From an uncultured Selenomonadaceae bacterium (GTDB lineage: Bacteria; Bacillota; Negativicutes; Selenomonadales; Selenomonadaceae), in assembly GCA_902778455.1 (NCBI GenBank), contig CACYXR010000001.1:186001-250000 (forward strand): a DNA stretch of 64,000 bases. The letters are read 5' to 3'. The notes under the pieces were generated by a model. That model had not been told where the DNA came from. It saw only the letters and a program-made list of their open reading frames with translations, and made no database searches. Positions 39,407 to 48,215 of the stretch are shown here, one piece after another. The position numbers were made by a program, and so were the translations under genes. Each line of letters opens with the position of its first letter. The first letter of the stretch is position 1.

Positions 39407-40762
39407 TCAGCCGAAGGTCGGGATGCCTTCCTCGCCGATTTGTACCGTGTGGGTCTTGGACTGGCCGTTTGTCGAGAAATGCGTCTCATCGATGTTGAAC
39501 TCATAAGGATCGGTCATAATCCATTGACCGATCCAGCTTTCGCCCGTGTTGAAAAGGTCTATGGTGCGCTGGAAGGAATAGGGGAACGTACCCTTGAAAA
39601 CGGTCTTGCCCGAATCGAGCTCGAATACGTCCATCTGGCGCCCCACGCCCATTTGCGGGCTGGCAAAGCCGTAGTCCACATAGAGAAAATTCTTGTTGCC
39701 GCCCGTGTGCACGAAAACCGGCCGAATTTGGTTATTGCCGACGAAACCCTTTTTGCAGACGACCTTGCCGTTCAGCACGATGTTCAGCGAATCTCCGTCG
39801 GCAAACGCCATGAGCGTGTCAAGCTTCCCCGAGCCGTCGTCATAAAGGCATACGTTGTCCGCCGGATAGTTCGTCAGTTCCTCGCAGTAAGAGGCGGGCC
39901 CGAGATTGTATTTGGGATTGAACATACCCGGCCGCTCGTCGAACCCGATGGTCGTGGTAATCGTCCCCGAGGCATAGGCCGCGATTTCGTACTGATTGAA
40001 ATAGAATGTCACGCCGCGCGGCTCGATGACCCAGGAAACCTTATCGTGAATCACTTGGTCCGCGACGGTGGCCTCCATGCTGTCGAAGAAGGTTCCCTGC
40101 CTGTTTTCCTCGTAGAGCTTTGCGATGAGAACCTCAACGAGCTGTTCGCCGTCGGGGAACACCTGATACAGGGACAGCCTCTCGCCTGTCGAAGCGTCGA
40201 AATTCACGCCGCGATACATTTGCCCGCCGTGGGCGCCGCCGGTGTATGTATAGGTCGAGTCGAGGAACGACAGGACAAGCGCGTCGGCTCGCTTTATGAT
40301 CAAATCATTTTCGTAGGCGTAACCGTTGAAAGAATCGCCATAGCCGTTCTTTCTGCGTTCCGTGTAGTCCCGCAGCGCCTCCTCGCGCATCTGGTCCTGC
40401 AAACGGAGCGCTTCCGCGCGCGCGCTGTTATTGTAAGATTCCAGCGCCGCCGCCAGTTTCGGGAAATTCTTTGAGCCGAGCATCGAACGTCCGTCGCCGT
40501 CAGCCAGATAGAGCTCCGGCCACGACTGGCGGAGCACGACTTTCCCCTCGCCTATCGCCTCATACTGCTGGACTTTTTTGTAAAGGCCGAAGGATCGCAG
40601 CGCGGGATCGACAGCAATCGACCCGAGGGGAGCCCCTTCCGCCGGCTCGTAGTCCCCGGAAACCTCCGCCGGTTCCCCGCCCGCCTGCGCGACGCCAAAC
40701 GGGGAAAGAATCGCGGAGCACGCGAAGGCCAACGCCAGGCCAAACGCTTTTTTATTCTTCAT
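39407..40762 (-). CDS. Exported RsiV/DUF3298-like protein
   Basis: The ATG at 40762 follows AAGGAGGAAG. A signal peptide (MKNKKAFGLALAFACSAILS, cut near AQA) precedes a 451-residue product. The central signature YTYTGGAHGGQMYRGVNFD and STGERLSLYQVFP are those of DUF3298, found in the lysozyme-sensing anti-sigma RsiV and in the deacetylase PdaC. There is no membrane anchor or anti-sigma helix, so this is a free exported domain. A paralogue lies at 42841. It is the last gene of a minus-strand run of envelope genes. Confidence 0.8.
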   Translation of the reverse strand: MKNKKAFGLALAFACSAILSPFGVAQAGGEPAEVSGDYEPAEGAPLGSIAVDPALRSFGLYKKVQQYEAIGEGKVVLRQSWPELYLADGDGRSMLGSKNFPKLAAALESYNNSARAEALRLQDQMREEALRDYTERRKNGYGDSFNGYAYENDLIIKRADALVLSFLDSTYTYTGGAHGGQMYRGVNFDASTGERLSLYQVFPDGEQLVEVLIAKLYEENRQGTFFDSMEATVADQVIHDKVSWVIEPRGVTFYFNQYEIAAYASGTITTTIGFDERPGMFNPKYNLGPASYCEELTNYPADNVCLYDDGSGKLDTLMAFADGDSLNIVLNGKVVCKKGFVGNNQIRPVFVHTGGNKNFLYVDYGFASPQMGVGRQMDVFELDSGKTVFKGTFPYSFQRTIDLFNTGESWIGQWIMTDPYEFNIDETHFSTNGQSKTHTVQIGEEGIPTFG

Positions 40763-40829
40763 AAACACTTCCTCCTTATTAAAATAGAGAGTGAAGAAAA
40801 TGTACGCCTTCTCTCCACTCTCCAAACTT

Positions 40830-41603
40830 CTAGAACGATCCGCCGCCGCCGCCGTGGCTCTCGTCCCGTGCGCTGCTGCCGCCGGAGCTCTTCGACTTCT
40901 TTGTGCGCGTAACGTTCATGAACAGGAAGCGGTCGTCGCTCTCCGTCAGGTCAAAGCTGTCATCGACAAGATACTCGCTGGCCCGCGCCGCAGGCGTTAC
41001 GTTGCTCATGCTGCTGATCAGCACCTCCCGCACGCCGTATCCGCCGAGGCCGCCAAGAACCAGCGCGATAATCGCCGCAATGAAACTGAACCCTGCCGAC
41101 GGATCGTAGGGCTTGCCTTCCTTCGCGTAATAATCCAGCGACGTTTCGATAGCCGCCGTGTATTTCAGGAACGCTTCGCCATACTTGTTGTCCTTGAGTT
41201 TCGGGACCATTTCGCTTTGGATATACTTGATGCCCGCGTCATCGGTAATCTTGGCGCGCATGGCATTGTCCGTGGACATATAGTATTCCCGCTTTTTCGG
41301 ATCCACCGAGACCAGAAGCACGATGCCGCCATTCGGCGCCCCCCTGTACCCCTGGTCAAGCAGCGCGTTGGCTACCTGCCCGATGCTGCGCCCCTGCATG
41401 GACGGCTGAACCACGATGCCGATGCGGACGTTGTGTTTCTTCTCGATGCGCTGGATTTCCTCATTCAGCTTTTGGATGTCTGCTGACGAAAGTACCTTTG
41501 CGTTGTCATAAACCGCCCCCGCTGCTTCCGCACGGAAGCTGAACGCCGCCAGTGCGACGAACAGCACGAAGAATACCGTCAAAACCGATTGGATTCTTTT
41601 CAT
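40830..41603 (-). CDS. TPM-domain membrane protein
   Basis: The 257-residue protein has a signal peptide (MKRIQSVLTVFFVLFVALAA), an extracytoplasmic TPM domain (VYDNAKVLSSADIQKLNEEI, RIGIVVQPSM, GIVLLVSVDPKKREYYMST), one membrane helix near 175-195 and a cytosolic tail ending HGGGGGSF, the hallmark of YgcG-type proteins. TPM domains have been linked to weak phosphatase activity and to membrane-protein quality control. It lies 15 bases downstream of the zinc-ribbon gene and is co-transcribed with it. Confidence 0.88.
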   Translation of the reverse strand: MKRIQSVLTVFFVLFVALAAFSFRAEAAGAVYDNAKVLSSADIQKLNEEIQRIEKKHNVRIGIVVQPSMQGRSIGQVANALLDQGYRGAPNGGIVLLVSVDPKKREYYMSTDNAMRAKITDDAGIKYIQSEMVPKLKDNKYGEAFLKYTAAIETSLDYYAKEGKPYDPSAGFSFIAAIIALVLGGLGGYGVREVLISSMSNVTPAARASEYLVDDSFDLTESDDRFLFMNVTRTKKSKSSGGSSARDESHGGGGGSF

Positions 41604-41618
41604 TTCGTCACACCTCCC

Positions 41619-42719
41619 TCAAACAAACAGTTTCGCTATGAAATAGGTAATGAACATCACAATGGCGGCCGAGCCCGCGAAATACATCATCGCCTTCTGC
41701 TTGTCATAGGGCAGGCTGCCGACGAATTTTCCGGTCTGGCCGTTCATCATGAAGGTGTAAGGCTGGCCGTTATAACGGGTCGTCAGGATCCAGACCGGCA
41801 CCATCGCGTAGGAGACGTTGCCGCCCTCCTTGATGACGGCGGAGGATTCCGTCGAGCAGTTGTCGTAGCCCTCGACGGTGTCCTGCAGGACCTCGATGGC
41901 GCTGGCCTCGACGCGCTTGTCCGCGCGCGGCACCGACATCTCGGCGTCCTCATCATACTTATCTGCCAGGTAGCCGGTAAAATAGGCCGCGCTGAACGGT
42001 ACCAGTTCGCTGTAATCGAACGGCTCGATACTCTCCATATAGTCGTTGTCCATCTTCGAACTGCCGTCCACCGGAATCTTCTCGAAGCTCATGGTGCCGC
42101 TGCGGGTGCAGCTGTAGACGCTGGTCTCGGTGATCGTCTCGTCGGAGGTGTTGATCACGTTGACGCTCTCCGCTCGGAACTCCGCGTGGGCCTCGACGTC
42201 GGAATCGAACAGCCAGAACGGGACGTACATCGGCTGGATGTCCTCGACGCGGTTGTTCGCGGTGAACGCGTTCGGCAGCAGCCGTTTCCCTTTGTAAAAT
42301 TCCTTCAGCGCCGCCACCGCGTCCTGCTTCGTCTTTTTGAACGGGATCACGAAGTCGGGCTTCAGCATACCGCTGAAACGGTTCGGCAGCATGGTCGGGT
42401 TGCCGCAGTAGCAGCACTCCGTCGCCATCGTGTTCTCGTCGGCGACGATCTCCGCGCCGCAGGAGGAGCAGGTGAAGGTCCGCATCGCGGCCATCTCGTC
42501 CTCGCTCCATTCGCCGCCGGCGGCCTCGGTATCCCATTTAGCCTCCTGGGCCTCCTGAGCCTTTGCCGCCATTTCCTGCTTTTTCTGGAAAAGCTCTTCG
42601 ACGGCGCTGATCTCCAGCTCCGTGCCGCAGTATTCGCACGTCACTTTGTCGTTTCCGGGCTGGAACGAAAGCGGCGCGTCGCAATGCGGACATTTGTAGC
42701 TTACAGAAGTGTCAGCCAT
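41619..42719 (-). CDS. Zinc-ribbon membrane protein, partner of the TPM protein
   Basis: The 366-residue protein begins with a zinc ribbon (YKCPHCDAPLSF...CEYCGTEL), a coiled segment and a second ribbon (CSSCGAEI...CCYCGNP), followed by a large soluble domain with MLKPDFVIPFKKTKQDAVAALKEFYKGKRLLP and a C-terminal membrane helix (about 345-362). Proteins of this plan are often described as TFIIB-type zinc-ribbon or primosomal-like but do not act on DNA as far as known. The gene pair with TPM is common in Firmicutes. Confidence 0.82.
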   Translation of the reverse strand: MADTSVSYKCPHCDAPLSFQPGNDKVTCEYCGTELEISAVEELFQKKQEMAAKAQEAQEAKWDTEAAGGEWSEDEMAAMRTFTCSSCGAEIVADENTMATECCYCGNPTMLPNRFSGMLKPDFVIPFKKTKQDAVAALKEFYKGKRLLPNAFTANNRVEDIQPMYVPFWLFDSDVEAHAEFRAESVNVINTSDETITETSVYSCTRSGTMSFEKIPVDGSSKMDNDYMESIEPFDYSELVPFSAAYFTGYLADKYDEDAEMSVPRADKRVEASAIEVLQDTVEGYDNCSTESSAVIKEGGNVSYAMVPVWILTTRYNGQPYTFMMNGQTGKFVGSLPYDKQKAMMYFAGSAAIVMFITYFIAKLFV

Positions 42720-42840
42720 ATCATTGCCTCCTCATTTTTTATTTCAAAATCGGGACGTTGCCCAATTCCAAAAGCTATTGAAAAATAGTACGAAGTGATT
42801 CAAGGATTTGATAATGAAATAACTCCTCACGCCTCACTCT

Positions 42841-44172
42841 TTAATAACCGCCCATCGAGCCTTCCTCGGGCCAGCCGTCCGAGCCGACGTGGTAACGGGC
42901 GCGTGCCTGCTCTTCCGCATAGAGCTGTTTGTGGTCGGAGCGTATCACGTCTATAATCTTCATCCAGCGGAAAGGCTCGGTCGGCTCCTCGCCGGGCGCC
43001 ACCGCCTCGCACAGGCAGAAATTCCCCGGCGAGATCATCGGCAGGATCAGCCTGTCTTCATCGTCGTCCGGGGGCGACGCCAGCGTCGTCAGCGGCCGCG
43101 AACCGGGCAATCGCTCGACGCCGTCCGCCGATAGCTGATAGACGCGAAGCTCGTGGGGCAAAGTCGCGTCATCAGGCGCAACGTCCGCGTAGAGATACCG
43201 CCGCCCGTCCATCAGGCTGACGAAGGTGAAGCGTTGGTAGCGCATCGCCCCTTCCTCGATGAACTCATGATCGCCGAGACGAATCTTTAATCCGCCCACC
43301 TGCAGCATAGCCGTACTGCCGTCGCCCAACGGCACGCGAACCGGCATGAACTGCTCTACCTCGAAGCTCCACGCCGCCGCCCCGAAGTTGTAAGGCTCGA
43401 TGAAAAGCTCCGGCGCCTCGCTGTAAAAAATCGTCGCCGTGTAAATCATCTGTCCCGCGGCGTAAGTGTCTGCCGTAGGAACGATGCTGCGCGGGGTGAA
43501 ATAGAACGTCGCGCCTCGCGCAAACAGTGTCCACTCCAGATGGCCTTCCGCCACTTTCTCCGAAAGCCAGTCCTCCAAATTGTCGCGGAAAGCGACGCCC
43601 GGATAATCGGCGCGGAGCCGCTCGGCAATCAGGCCGGGCAGCGCTCCCGTATCCTCGAATACGTCGTCAATCGCCAGTTCCTCGCCTCTCCTTGAATTGA
43701 AATTGCGCCCCTTGACGCCGTACCGCCCGCGATGGCCGCCCTGATAGGCGGCACGGGACTCCAAGATGCTGGCGACGAGCCCGTCCATGCGCTGCACATA
43801 CCGGCTGGTGTAGATGGCCATGCTGTTTCCCGCCAGCGCCTTCGCTTCCTCCTCTTCGGCTTCGTCGCCGAGGATCGAGAAAAGATGCTCCAGCTCGCCG
43901 GGACTGTGAAAGCATCCGAATCCCGACCACGGCATTTTCCAGCGAACCGTTTCCACCGTTTCGCGCCGTTCCCTCAATATCGCCGGAAGCGGGTGGAACG
44001 CTCCCCGCCCGTAAGGGTCGATTTCGGCATTCGATAAATACGGCGTCCTGTCCACATCCCGCGACGCGTATGCCGCCTCCGCGGTATGCAAAGGCGCCGT
44101 CCGGGGCGCGAAAAGCGGAGCCCCGAAAACCGCCAGCGCGGCCAAAACCGCCGCCGTCATTTTCTTTTTCAT
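42841..44172 (-). CDS. Exported DUF3298-like protein, second copy
   Basis: The 443-residue protein has a signal peptide (MKKKMTAAVLAALAVFGAP) and the same central pattern as the gene at 39407: SRAAYQGGHRGRYGVKGRNFNSRRGEELAIDDVF, followed by WTLFARGATFYFTPRSI. The middle residues of the signature (GGHRG in place of GGAHGG) differ. Its ATG overlaps the stop of the upstream gene by four bases, so the two are co-translated. The two copies are diverged, which argues for an old duplication. Confidence 0.78.
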   Translation of the reverse strand: MKKKMTAAVLAALAVFGAPLFAPRTAPLHTAEAAYASRDVDRTPYLSNAEIDPYGRGAFHPLPAILRERRETVETVRWKMPWSGFGCFHSPGELEHLFSILGDEAEEEEAKALAGNSMAIYTSRYVQRMDGLVASILESRAAYQGGHRGRYGVKGRNFNSRRGEELAIDDVFEDTGALPGLIAERLRADYPGVAFRDNLEDWLSEKVAEGHLEWTLFARGATFYFTPRSIVPTADTYAAGQMIYTATIFYSEAPELFIEPYNFGAAAWSFEVEQFMPVRVPLGDGSTAMLQVGGLKIRLGDHEFIEEGAMRYQRFTFVSLMDGRRYLYADVAPDDATLPHELRVYQLSADGVERLPGSRPLTTLASPPDDDEDRLILPMISPGNFCLCEAVAPGEEPTEPFRWMKIIDVIRSDHKQLYAEEQARARYHVGSDGWPEEGSMGGY

Positions 44173-45179
44173 CGTGTATCCCCCTTGTTTGCCTGCGGCG
44201 CGTCCTTCAAAAGTTCCCCCAGGAACGCCCGCACCTTCGCCATCGCTTCGAGGGCCTCCTTCGGCATTTCGTTGTCGTCATAGAGGCTCGCATAATTTCC
44301 GTCCGCGTAGTCAAAGGAAACCTCGACGGTATCCCCGTCCAGGACGTCAATTTTGTTCCACTTCGTCTTCGCCCAATGGAACAGCTCGCCCCGGTCGAAC
44401 ATCGCCGCAATCTCGCCTAACTTTTCCTTCGGCACGACAATTTCGCGGTGAACGGTCGGCGCGTCGTACCTATCCCGCGAATCCATCTCCGCTATGACGG
44501 CCCCGTCCTTTTGCATCGAAATATCCATGCCGAGATAAGCGCCGGGCTTTCCTCCGCCGCAGCTGTACGAGCAACGTCTCAACGCGGGTCCTAAGACGTC
44601 ATGGCCGTATTCGCGCCCTAATGCGCGGAAAAAGTCGATGAACCATTCCTCTTGGTAATATTGGGGGTCCGGCTTCACGCCGCCGCCTTGGCCGTCGGCG
44701 CGGATCGTCTCGCCGCTCTCGTAGCGGACCTCCATGCTCATATCGTCACCCAGCGCAGAATTGTAAAGCGAATGGCCGTCAATCTGCGCCACGTCATGCT
44801 CCTTCAAAAGAGCGTCGAGACGCGCGAGCGCGTCGCCGTTCACGGGAAAATCCGCTTTGCGGCTCGGCTCGCTCCGTGTCCAATATTCGAGATGGCAGTT
44901 TGCGCCGTTTTCGTTCTTTTCCAGCCGCAAATCGTACCAGCCCGAGGGGTAGCGTCCCCGAAGCTCGTCCTCGTCATTGTAGTCCCTGCTGTATTCAAAC
45001 CGCAGTCGGAACGAGGAAATCTCTGTCGAGGAAATCACCACGGGCGACGCATGGCGCACCGAAGTATCCCGTGTGCCGCCGTCCACCTCCACGTCCTCGT
45101 CCGCCGCAAAGCAAACAGGCGTCCCAACGACCGCCCCGAAAAGGGCGGCCGCCAGAACGCCGATAGCCCATGTTTTCAT
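44169..45179 (-). CDS. Exported protein of unknown function, 336 residues
   Basis: The start has GAGGGATAACGG upstream. A signal peptide (MKTWAIGVLAAALFGAVVGT, cut near CFA) precedes a soluble domain with FRLRFEYSRDYNDEDELRGRYPSGWYDLRLEKN and LGMDISMQKDGAVIAEMD. A Cys pair in CSYSCGGGKPG may form a disulfide. I do not recognise the family. It is translationally coupled to the following DUF3298-like gene, so the products may act together. Confidence 0.72.
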   Translation of the reverse strand: MKTWAIGVLAAALFGAVVGTPVCFAADEDVEVDGGTRDTSVRHASPVVISSTEISSFRLRFEYSRDYNDEDELRGRYPSGWYDLRLEKNENGANCHLEYWTRSEPSRKADFPVNGDALARLDALLKEHDVAQIDGHSLYNSALGDDMSMEVRYESGETIRADGQGGGVKPDPQYYQEEWFIDFFRALGREYGHDVLGPALRRCSYSCGGGKPGAYLGMDISMQKDGAVIAEMDSRDRYDAPTVHREIVVPKEKLGEIAAMFDRGELFHWAKTKWNKIDVLDGDTVEVSFDYADGNYASLYDDNEMPKEALEAMAKVRAFLGELLKDAPQANKGDTR

Positions 45180-45311
45180 CCGTTATCCCTCGATTCCGCG
45201 CGTCGCGAAATGATAAAAGTCAAAATCTATTTGTAATTTTCTCTGTTTTACCGAAAATTCCTGCTAAACCAGTTCATTTTTACGTCAAAAACGACAAAAG
45301 CCCTACTTCTT

Positions 45312-45923
45312 TTATCCAAGCGGCAGCTGACGCATCAGGAACGACCTGGTCTTTTCGGAGTATATCACTTCCGCCTGCCAGTCCGCCAGGAATTTTCGCT
45401 CGTACTGGAACTGCGCGCCCTCCGGCATATACTCGACGGTGCTTTTCAAAATGTATTGCCCGTTTTCGAGTTCCGAGTTCAAAAGATGCCATTCCATCGG
45501 ATTGTAGCCCACGGCAATCAGGTCTTCCACCATCAGCTCGAAGCGCCACTTGCCGTTTTCCTCGGAGATCATCCAATAGCCGCAGTTCTTGTCATGGGCG
45601 CCCACCGTGGCGAAAATCTCCCAGAAGCGCTTGCCGGTCTCCGCAGGGACACGAATCTCGCGCACATAGAAGCCCACGCCCCCCTCTGCGGCGTCGATGT
45701 TCCTCATGGCCATCTTCCGGTTTCCGTCCTTGTCGAACAGGCCAATCCAACCGCCCTTCATGTTCACTGCCTTCACGTCTTCCGTCAGTTGGACTTCATT
45801 CGTATTCATGTAAAGGAACGCGCTTTGCCCGACGGGCTCCACCGACGAATCCGCCGAAGCGGACTGCGTTCCCGTTAAGAGCGCAACACCGAGCATCATC
45901 GCGGCAATCCATTTCCTGTTCAT
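45312..45923 (-). CDS. Exported protein of unknown function, 203 residues
   Basis: GGGAGG precedes the ATG. A signal peptide (MNRKWIAAMMLGVALLTG, cut near ASA) leads into a beta-rich domain with IDAAEGGVGFYVREIRVPAETGKRFWEIF and a C-terminal YILKSTVEYMPEGAQFQYERKFL. No family was recognised. It is 132 bases upstream of the previous gene on the same strand and divergent from the nucleoside hydrolase, with a shared regulatory region between. Confidence 0.72.
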   Translation of the reverse strand: MNRKWIAAMMLGVALLTGTQSASADSSVEPVGQSAFLYMNTNEVQLTEDVKAVNMKGGWIGLFDKDGNRKMAMRNIDAAEGGVGFYVREIRVPAETGKRFWEIFATVGAHDKNCGYWMISEENGKWRFELMVEDLIAVGYNPMEWHLLNSELENGQYILKSTVEYMPEGAQFQYERKFLADWQAEVIYSEKTRSFLMRQLPLG

Positions 45924-45990
45924 CGTGTTTCCTCCCTTTCCATTAAATACTTAATTCCTATTCCCTTTTTCCTTCTTTTGGGATAATATA

Positions 45991-46015
45991 ATATTGTGAA
46001 TTTACTTTACAATAT
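45991..46015. promoter_or_regulatory. Inverted-repeat operator candidate between divergent genes
   Basis: ATATTGT at 45991-45997 and ACAATAT at 46009-46015 are inverted with an 11-base gap. The repeat overlaps a plus-strand TATAAT (45987-45992) and, on the minus strand, a TTGTAA/TATATT pair. One regulator could thus control both the 203-residue exported protein and the nucleoside hydrolase. Confidence 0.5.
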
Positions 46016-46032
46016 CTCAGGGGGAGTGTCCA

Positions 46033-47127
46033 GTGAAAAATTTACTAAAAAAATGCGGCCGCGCGTTCTGCTGCCTCGCGGCGGCGACGACCTTCGCCTT
46101 TGCCGCGCCGAGCGCCGAGGCAAAGGAAATGGTATTGCTCGACGCGGATATGGTCGAAATGTTCGACGACGGAGTCGCGATGATGATACTGGAGCGTTCC
46201 GCGGAAACGGAACTCCTGGGCGTGACCGTCGTGACCGGCAACACTTGGGCCGAGGACGGCGTCGCGTTCACCATCCGCCAGCTTGAAGGCATGGGTGCCA
46301 CGAACATTCCCGTGGCAATGGGCGAGCCGCGCCCCGAGACCATTGAGCGTTTCAATAAGATCGACGAAGAAACGAAAACCTTCGGCCGCGGCCACGACGC
46401 CCACATGGGGGCTGCCGGCTACGCCCGCCCGCAGGACTGGCTGACCGCATACCATTCCCATTACGGCGACAGCACGCCGACATTCGGCCCGGTGGACGAA
46501 GCGGCGGAGGATATGATCATCCGCACCGTCAAAGAGCATCCGGACGAAGTGACGATCATGGCCATAGGCCCCTGCACGAATCTCGCGAAGGCCCTTGAAA
46601 AGGCGCCGGAGATCGCGCCGATGGCAAAACGCATCGTCTACATGAGCGGCGCGTTCTTCCAGCAGGGCAACGTGACTCCGGCGGCGGAATTCAACGTCTG
46701 GATCGACCCGGAGTCGGCGAAGAAGGTCATGCGCGCGCCCTGGAAAGAGCAAATCATCGTGCCGCTGGACGCCTGCGAGAAAATGCGGCTGACAAAGGAA
46801 GACTTTTTCGGCTTCAAGCATATCATCAAGAAGCCCGAATTCAATAAGATGATGGCGCGCCATTACCTCGCGGAGCGGCTGGAGAACATCAGCGGGCCGA
46901 CCTTCATCTGGGACGTGCTGGCCGCCGCGCTGATTGTCGATCCATCGGTGATCCTGGAGGAAGTCACGATGCCCATCGACGTCAACGACGTCTATTCGCC
47001 GTCCTACGGACAGACGCTGGCCTACATCAGGGTGCAGCCCGAGGGCACGCAGAAGGCGCGCATCATCAAGACCATCGACGAAAAGAAAGTTTTATGGATG
47101 ATTCACGACATATTCAGGACGCTGTAA
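46033..47127 (+). CDS. Exported inosine/uridine-preferring nucleoside hydrolase-like protein
   Basis: The start is GTG at 46033 with GGGGGAG upstream. A signal peptide (to about AEA, residue 30) precedes the hydrolase core: LLDADMVEMFDDGVAMM carries the metal-binding aspartates, VTVVTGNTWAEDGVAF, IMAIGPCTNLAKAL and AEFNVWIDPESAKKV complete the family pattern. The enzyme would cleave ribonucleosides to base and ribose outside the cytoplasm, a salvage step. At 364 residues it is normal in size plus the leader. The next gene follows after 16 bases. Confidence 0.88.
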   Translation: MKNLLKKCGRAFCCLAAATTFAFAAPSAEAKEMVLLDADMVEMFDDGVAMMILERSAETELLGVTVVTGNTWAEDGVAFTIRQLEGMGATNIPVAMGEPRPETIERFNKIDEETKTFGRGHDAHMGAAGYARPQDWLTAYHSHYGDSTPTFGPVDEAAEDMIIRTVKEHPDEVTIMAIGPCTNLAKALEKAPEIAPMAKRIVYMSGAFFQQGNVTPAAEFNVWIDPESAKKVMRAPWKEQIIVPLDACEKMRLTKEDFFGFKHIIKKPEFNKMMARHYLAERLENISGPTFIWDVLAAALIVDPSVILEEVTMPIDVNDVYSPSYGQTLAYIRVQPEGTQKARIIKTIDEKKVLWMIHDIFRTL

Positions 47128-47143
47128 ACGGGGAGGTATGATA

Positions 47144-47749
47144 ATGAGGCATAAAAAGGCATTTGGAATTGCGCTCGCAGTTGCGGCCTGCCTCGGCCTC
47201 GGTGTTTCCGCGCCGAGCTTTTCGCCGACAGCCGAGGCGGCGATGAAGCTGGAGTCCTCAGAGCATTGGGTGCGCGTAGAGTTCGACGTGCTGCCGCAGT
47301 CGGCGGCAGAGGTTGCGCCGTGCCAGACGCCGGAGGAAACGGCGGCCCTGACCGTCGCCGCGCTTGTCCGTTTCACCGAGGACCAGGAGACGGGCATCGC
47401 CATGCTGAACGTATTGCGCGGGCCGCGTCCTCTTTCGCCGCAGGAAATCCAGCTTTTGAAGGACCAACTGCTGAAGGATCGGGACTATGTGGCGCGCTCC
47501 CATTTCAATGGCGCGACGCCGGACAACAACTACACACCGCTCCAGCCGTACAGCGTCACCGTCGCCGACAATCCGAACAGCTACATGACCGAGGGCTACG
47601 CCACCCTCTACATCCGCAGCGGCGGCGCGGACAGCCCGCGCCCTGTCACGCTCCGCAAAAAGCCCTCGACGGGCGAATGGTTCCTTTGGAATCATGTAGG
47701 ACTGCTGCCCGGCATCCGCGTCCCCGCGTCGCAGGACCCGTGGAGATAA
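47144..47749 (+). CDS. Exported DUF6935-like protein
   Basis: The ATG at 47144 is preferred because GGGGAGG is only three bases from the ATG at 47138 but nine from this one. The 201-residue product has a signal peptide (MRHKKAFGIALAVAACLGLG, cut near AEA) and the region PEETAALTVAALVRFTEDQETGIAMLNVLRGPRPLSPQE with NNYTPLQPYSVTVADNPNSY. I place it by memory with DUF6935, whose function is unknown. It lies between the nucleoside hydrolase and the repeat protein, all on the plus strand and close together. Confidence 0.72.
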   Translation: MRHKKAFGIALAVAACLGLGVSAPSFSPTAEAAMKLESSEHWVRVEFDVLPQSAAEVAPCQTPEETAALTVAALVRFTEDQETGIAMLNVLRGPRPLSPQEIQLLKDQLLKDRDYVARSHFNGATPDNNYTPLQPYSVTVADNPNSYMTEGYATLYIRSGGADSPRPVTLRKKPSTGEWFLWNHVGLLPGIRVPASQDPWR

Positions 47750-47766
47750 GAAAGGAAGTGCTTTTC

Positions 47767-48093
47767 ATGAAAAAGAGAATATGTCTGATTCTTTGCCTGA
47801 TGCTGATGCTCGTCGTTTCCACGGCGTCCGCCGCGTCGAAGATCAACTCCGACGGCTATTACAAGGGCATCCGTCTCGCCGGCAAGGTCAAGGTCGTCGA
47901 CGCGTTCCCTGACATCAAGGTACAGATCGTCAATTCCTTTCCCGACCTGAAGGTGCAAGTCGTCGAATCGTTCCCCGACAAGATCGGGCAATGGCAGTTC
48001 GTCGAATCGTTCCCCGACTTCACGGTCCAGTTCGTCAATGCTTTCCCCGACATCAAGATACAGTATGTGAATTCATTCCCCGGTCTTCCCTGA
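47767..48093 (+). CDS. Small exported protein made of six 11-residue FPD repeats
   Basis: GAAAGGAAGTGC precedes the ATG. The 108-residue product has a signal peptide (MKKRICLILCLMLMLVVSTA) and then, after a short linker, six units of the form [KT][VI]Q[VIFY]V[NED][SA]FPD[ILF], e.g. KVQIVNSFPDL and QWQFVESFPDF. The strict 11-residue period with alternating hydrophobics suggests a small beta-solenoid or stacked hairpins. It is the last gene before a terminator. I recall similar FPD-repeat proteins elsewhere but know of no function. Confidence 0.8.
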   Translation: MKKRICLILCLMLMLVVSTASAASKINSDGYYKGIRLAGKVKVVDAFPDIKVQIVNSFPDLKVQVVESFPDKIGQWQFVESFPDFTVQFVNAFPDIKIQYVNSFPGLP

Positions 48094-48101
48094 TTTACTG
48101 C

Positions 48102-48140
48102 AAAAAACAGCTCCCACGAAAAAGGCGGGGGCTGTTTTTT
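48102..48140 (+). terminator. Rho-independent terminator
   Basis: AAAAAACAGCTCCC and GGGGGCTGTTTTTT form a 14-base-pair stem (one G-T pair) just after the repeat-protein gene. Confidence 0.9.
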
Positions 48141-48215
48141 GTGCCAAAGTATTTCCGACGGGAATGGAATATGGTATAGTGAAAGAATAGGATTAAGAGA
48201 AAGCGGGGAATCTAT

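Noticed and set aside
47880..48085. Direct DNA repeats resembling a short CRISPR-like array
   Set aside because: The repeats keep an 11-codon period inside an open frame with a signal peptide, so they are protein repeats. No cas gene is in the window.
48094..48215. TPP riboswitch before thiD
   Set aside because: The gap is only about 120 bases, part of it a terminator, and the conserved TPP-box sequences are absent.
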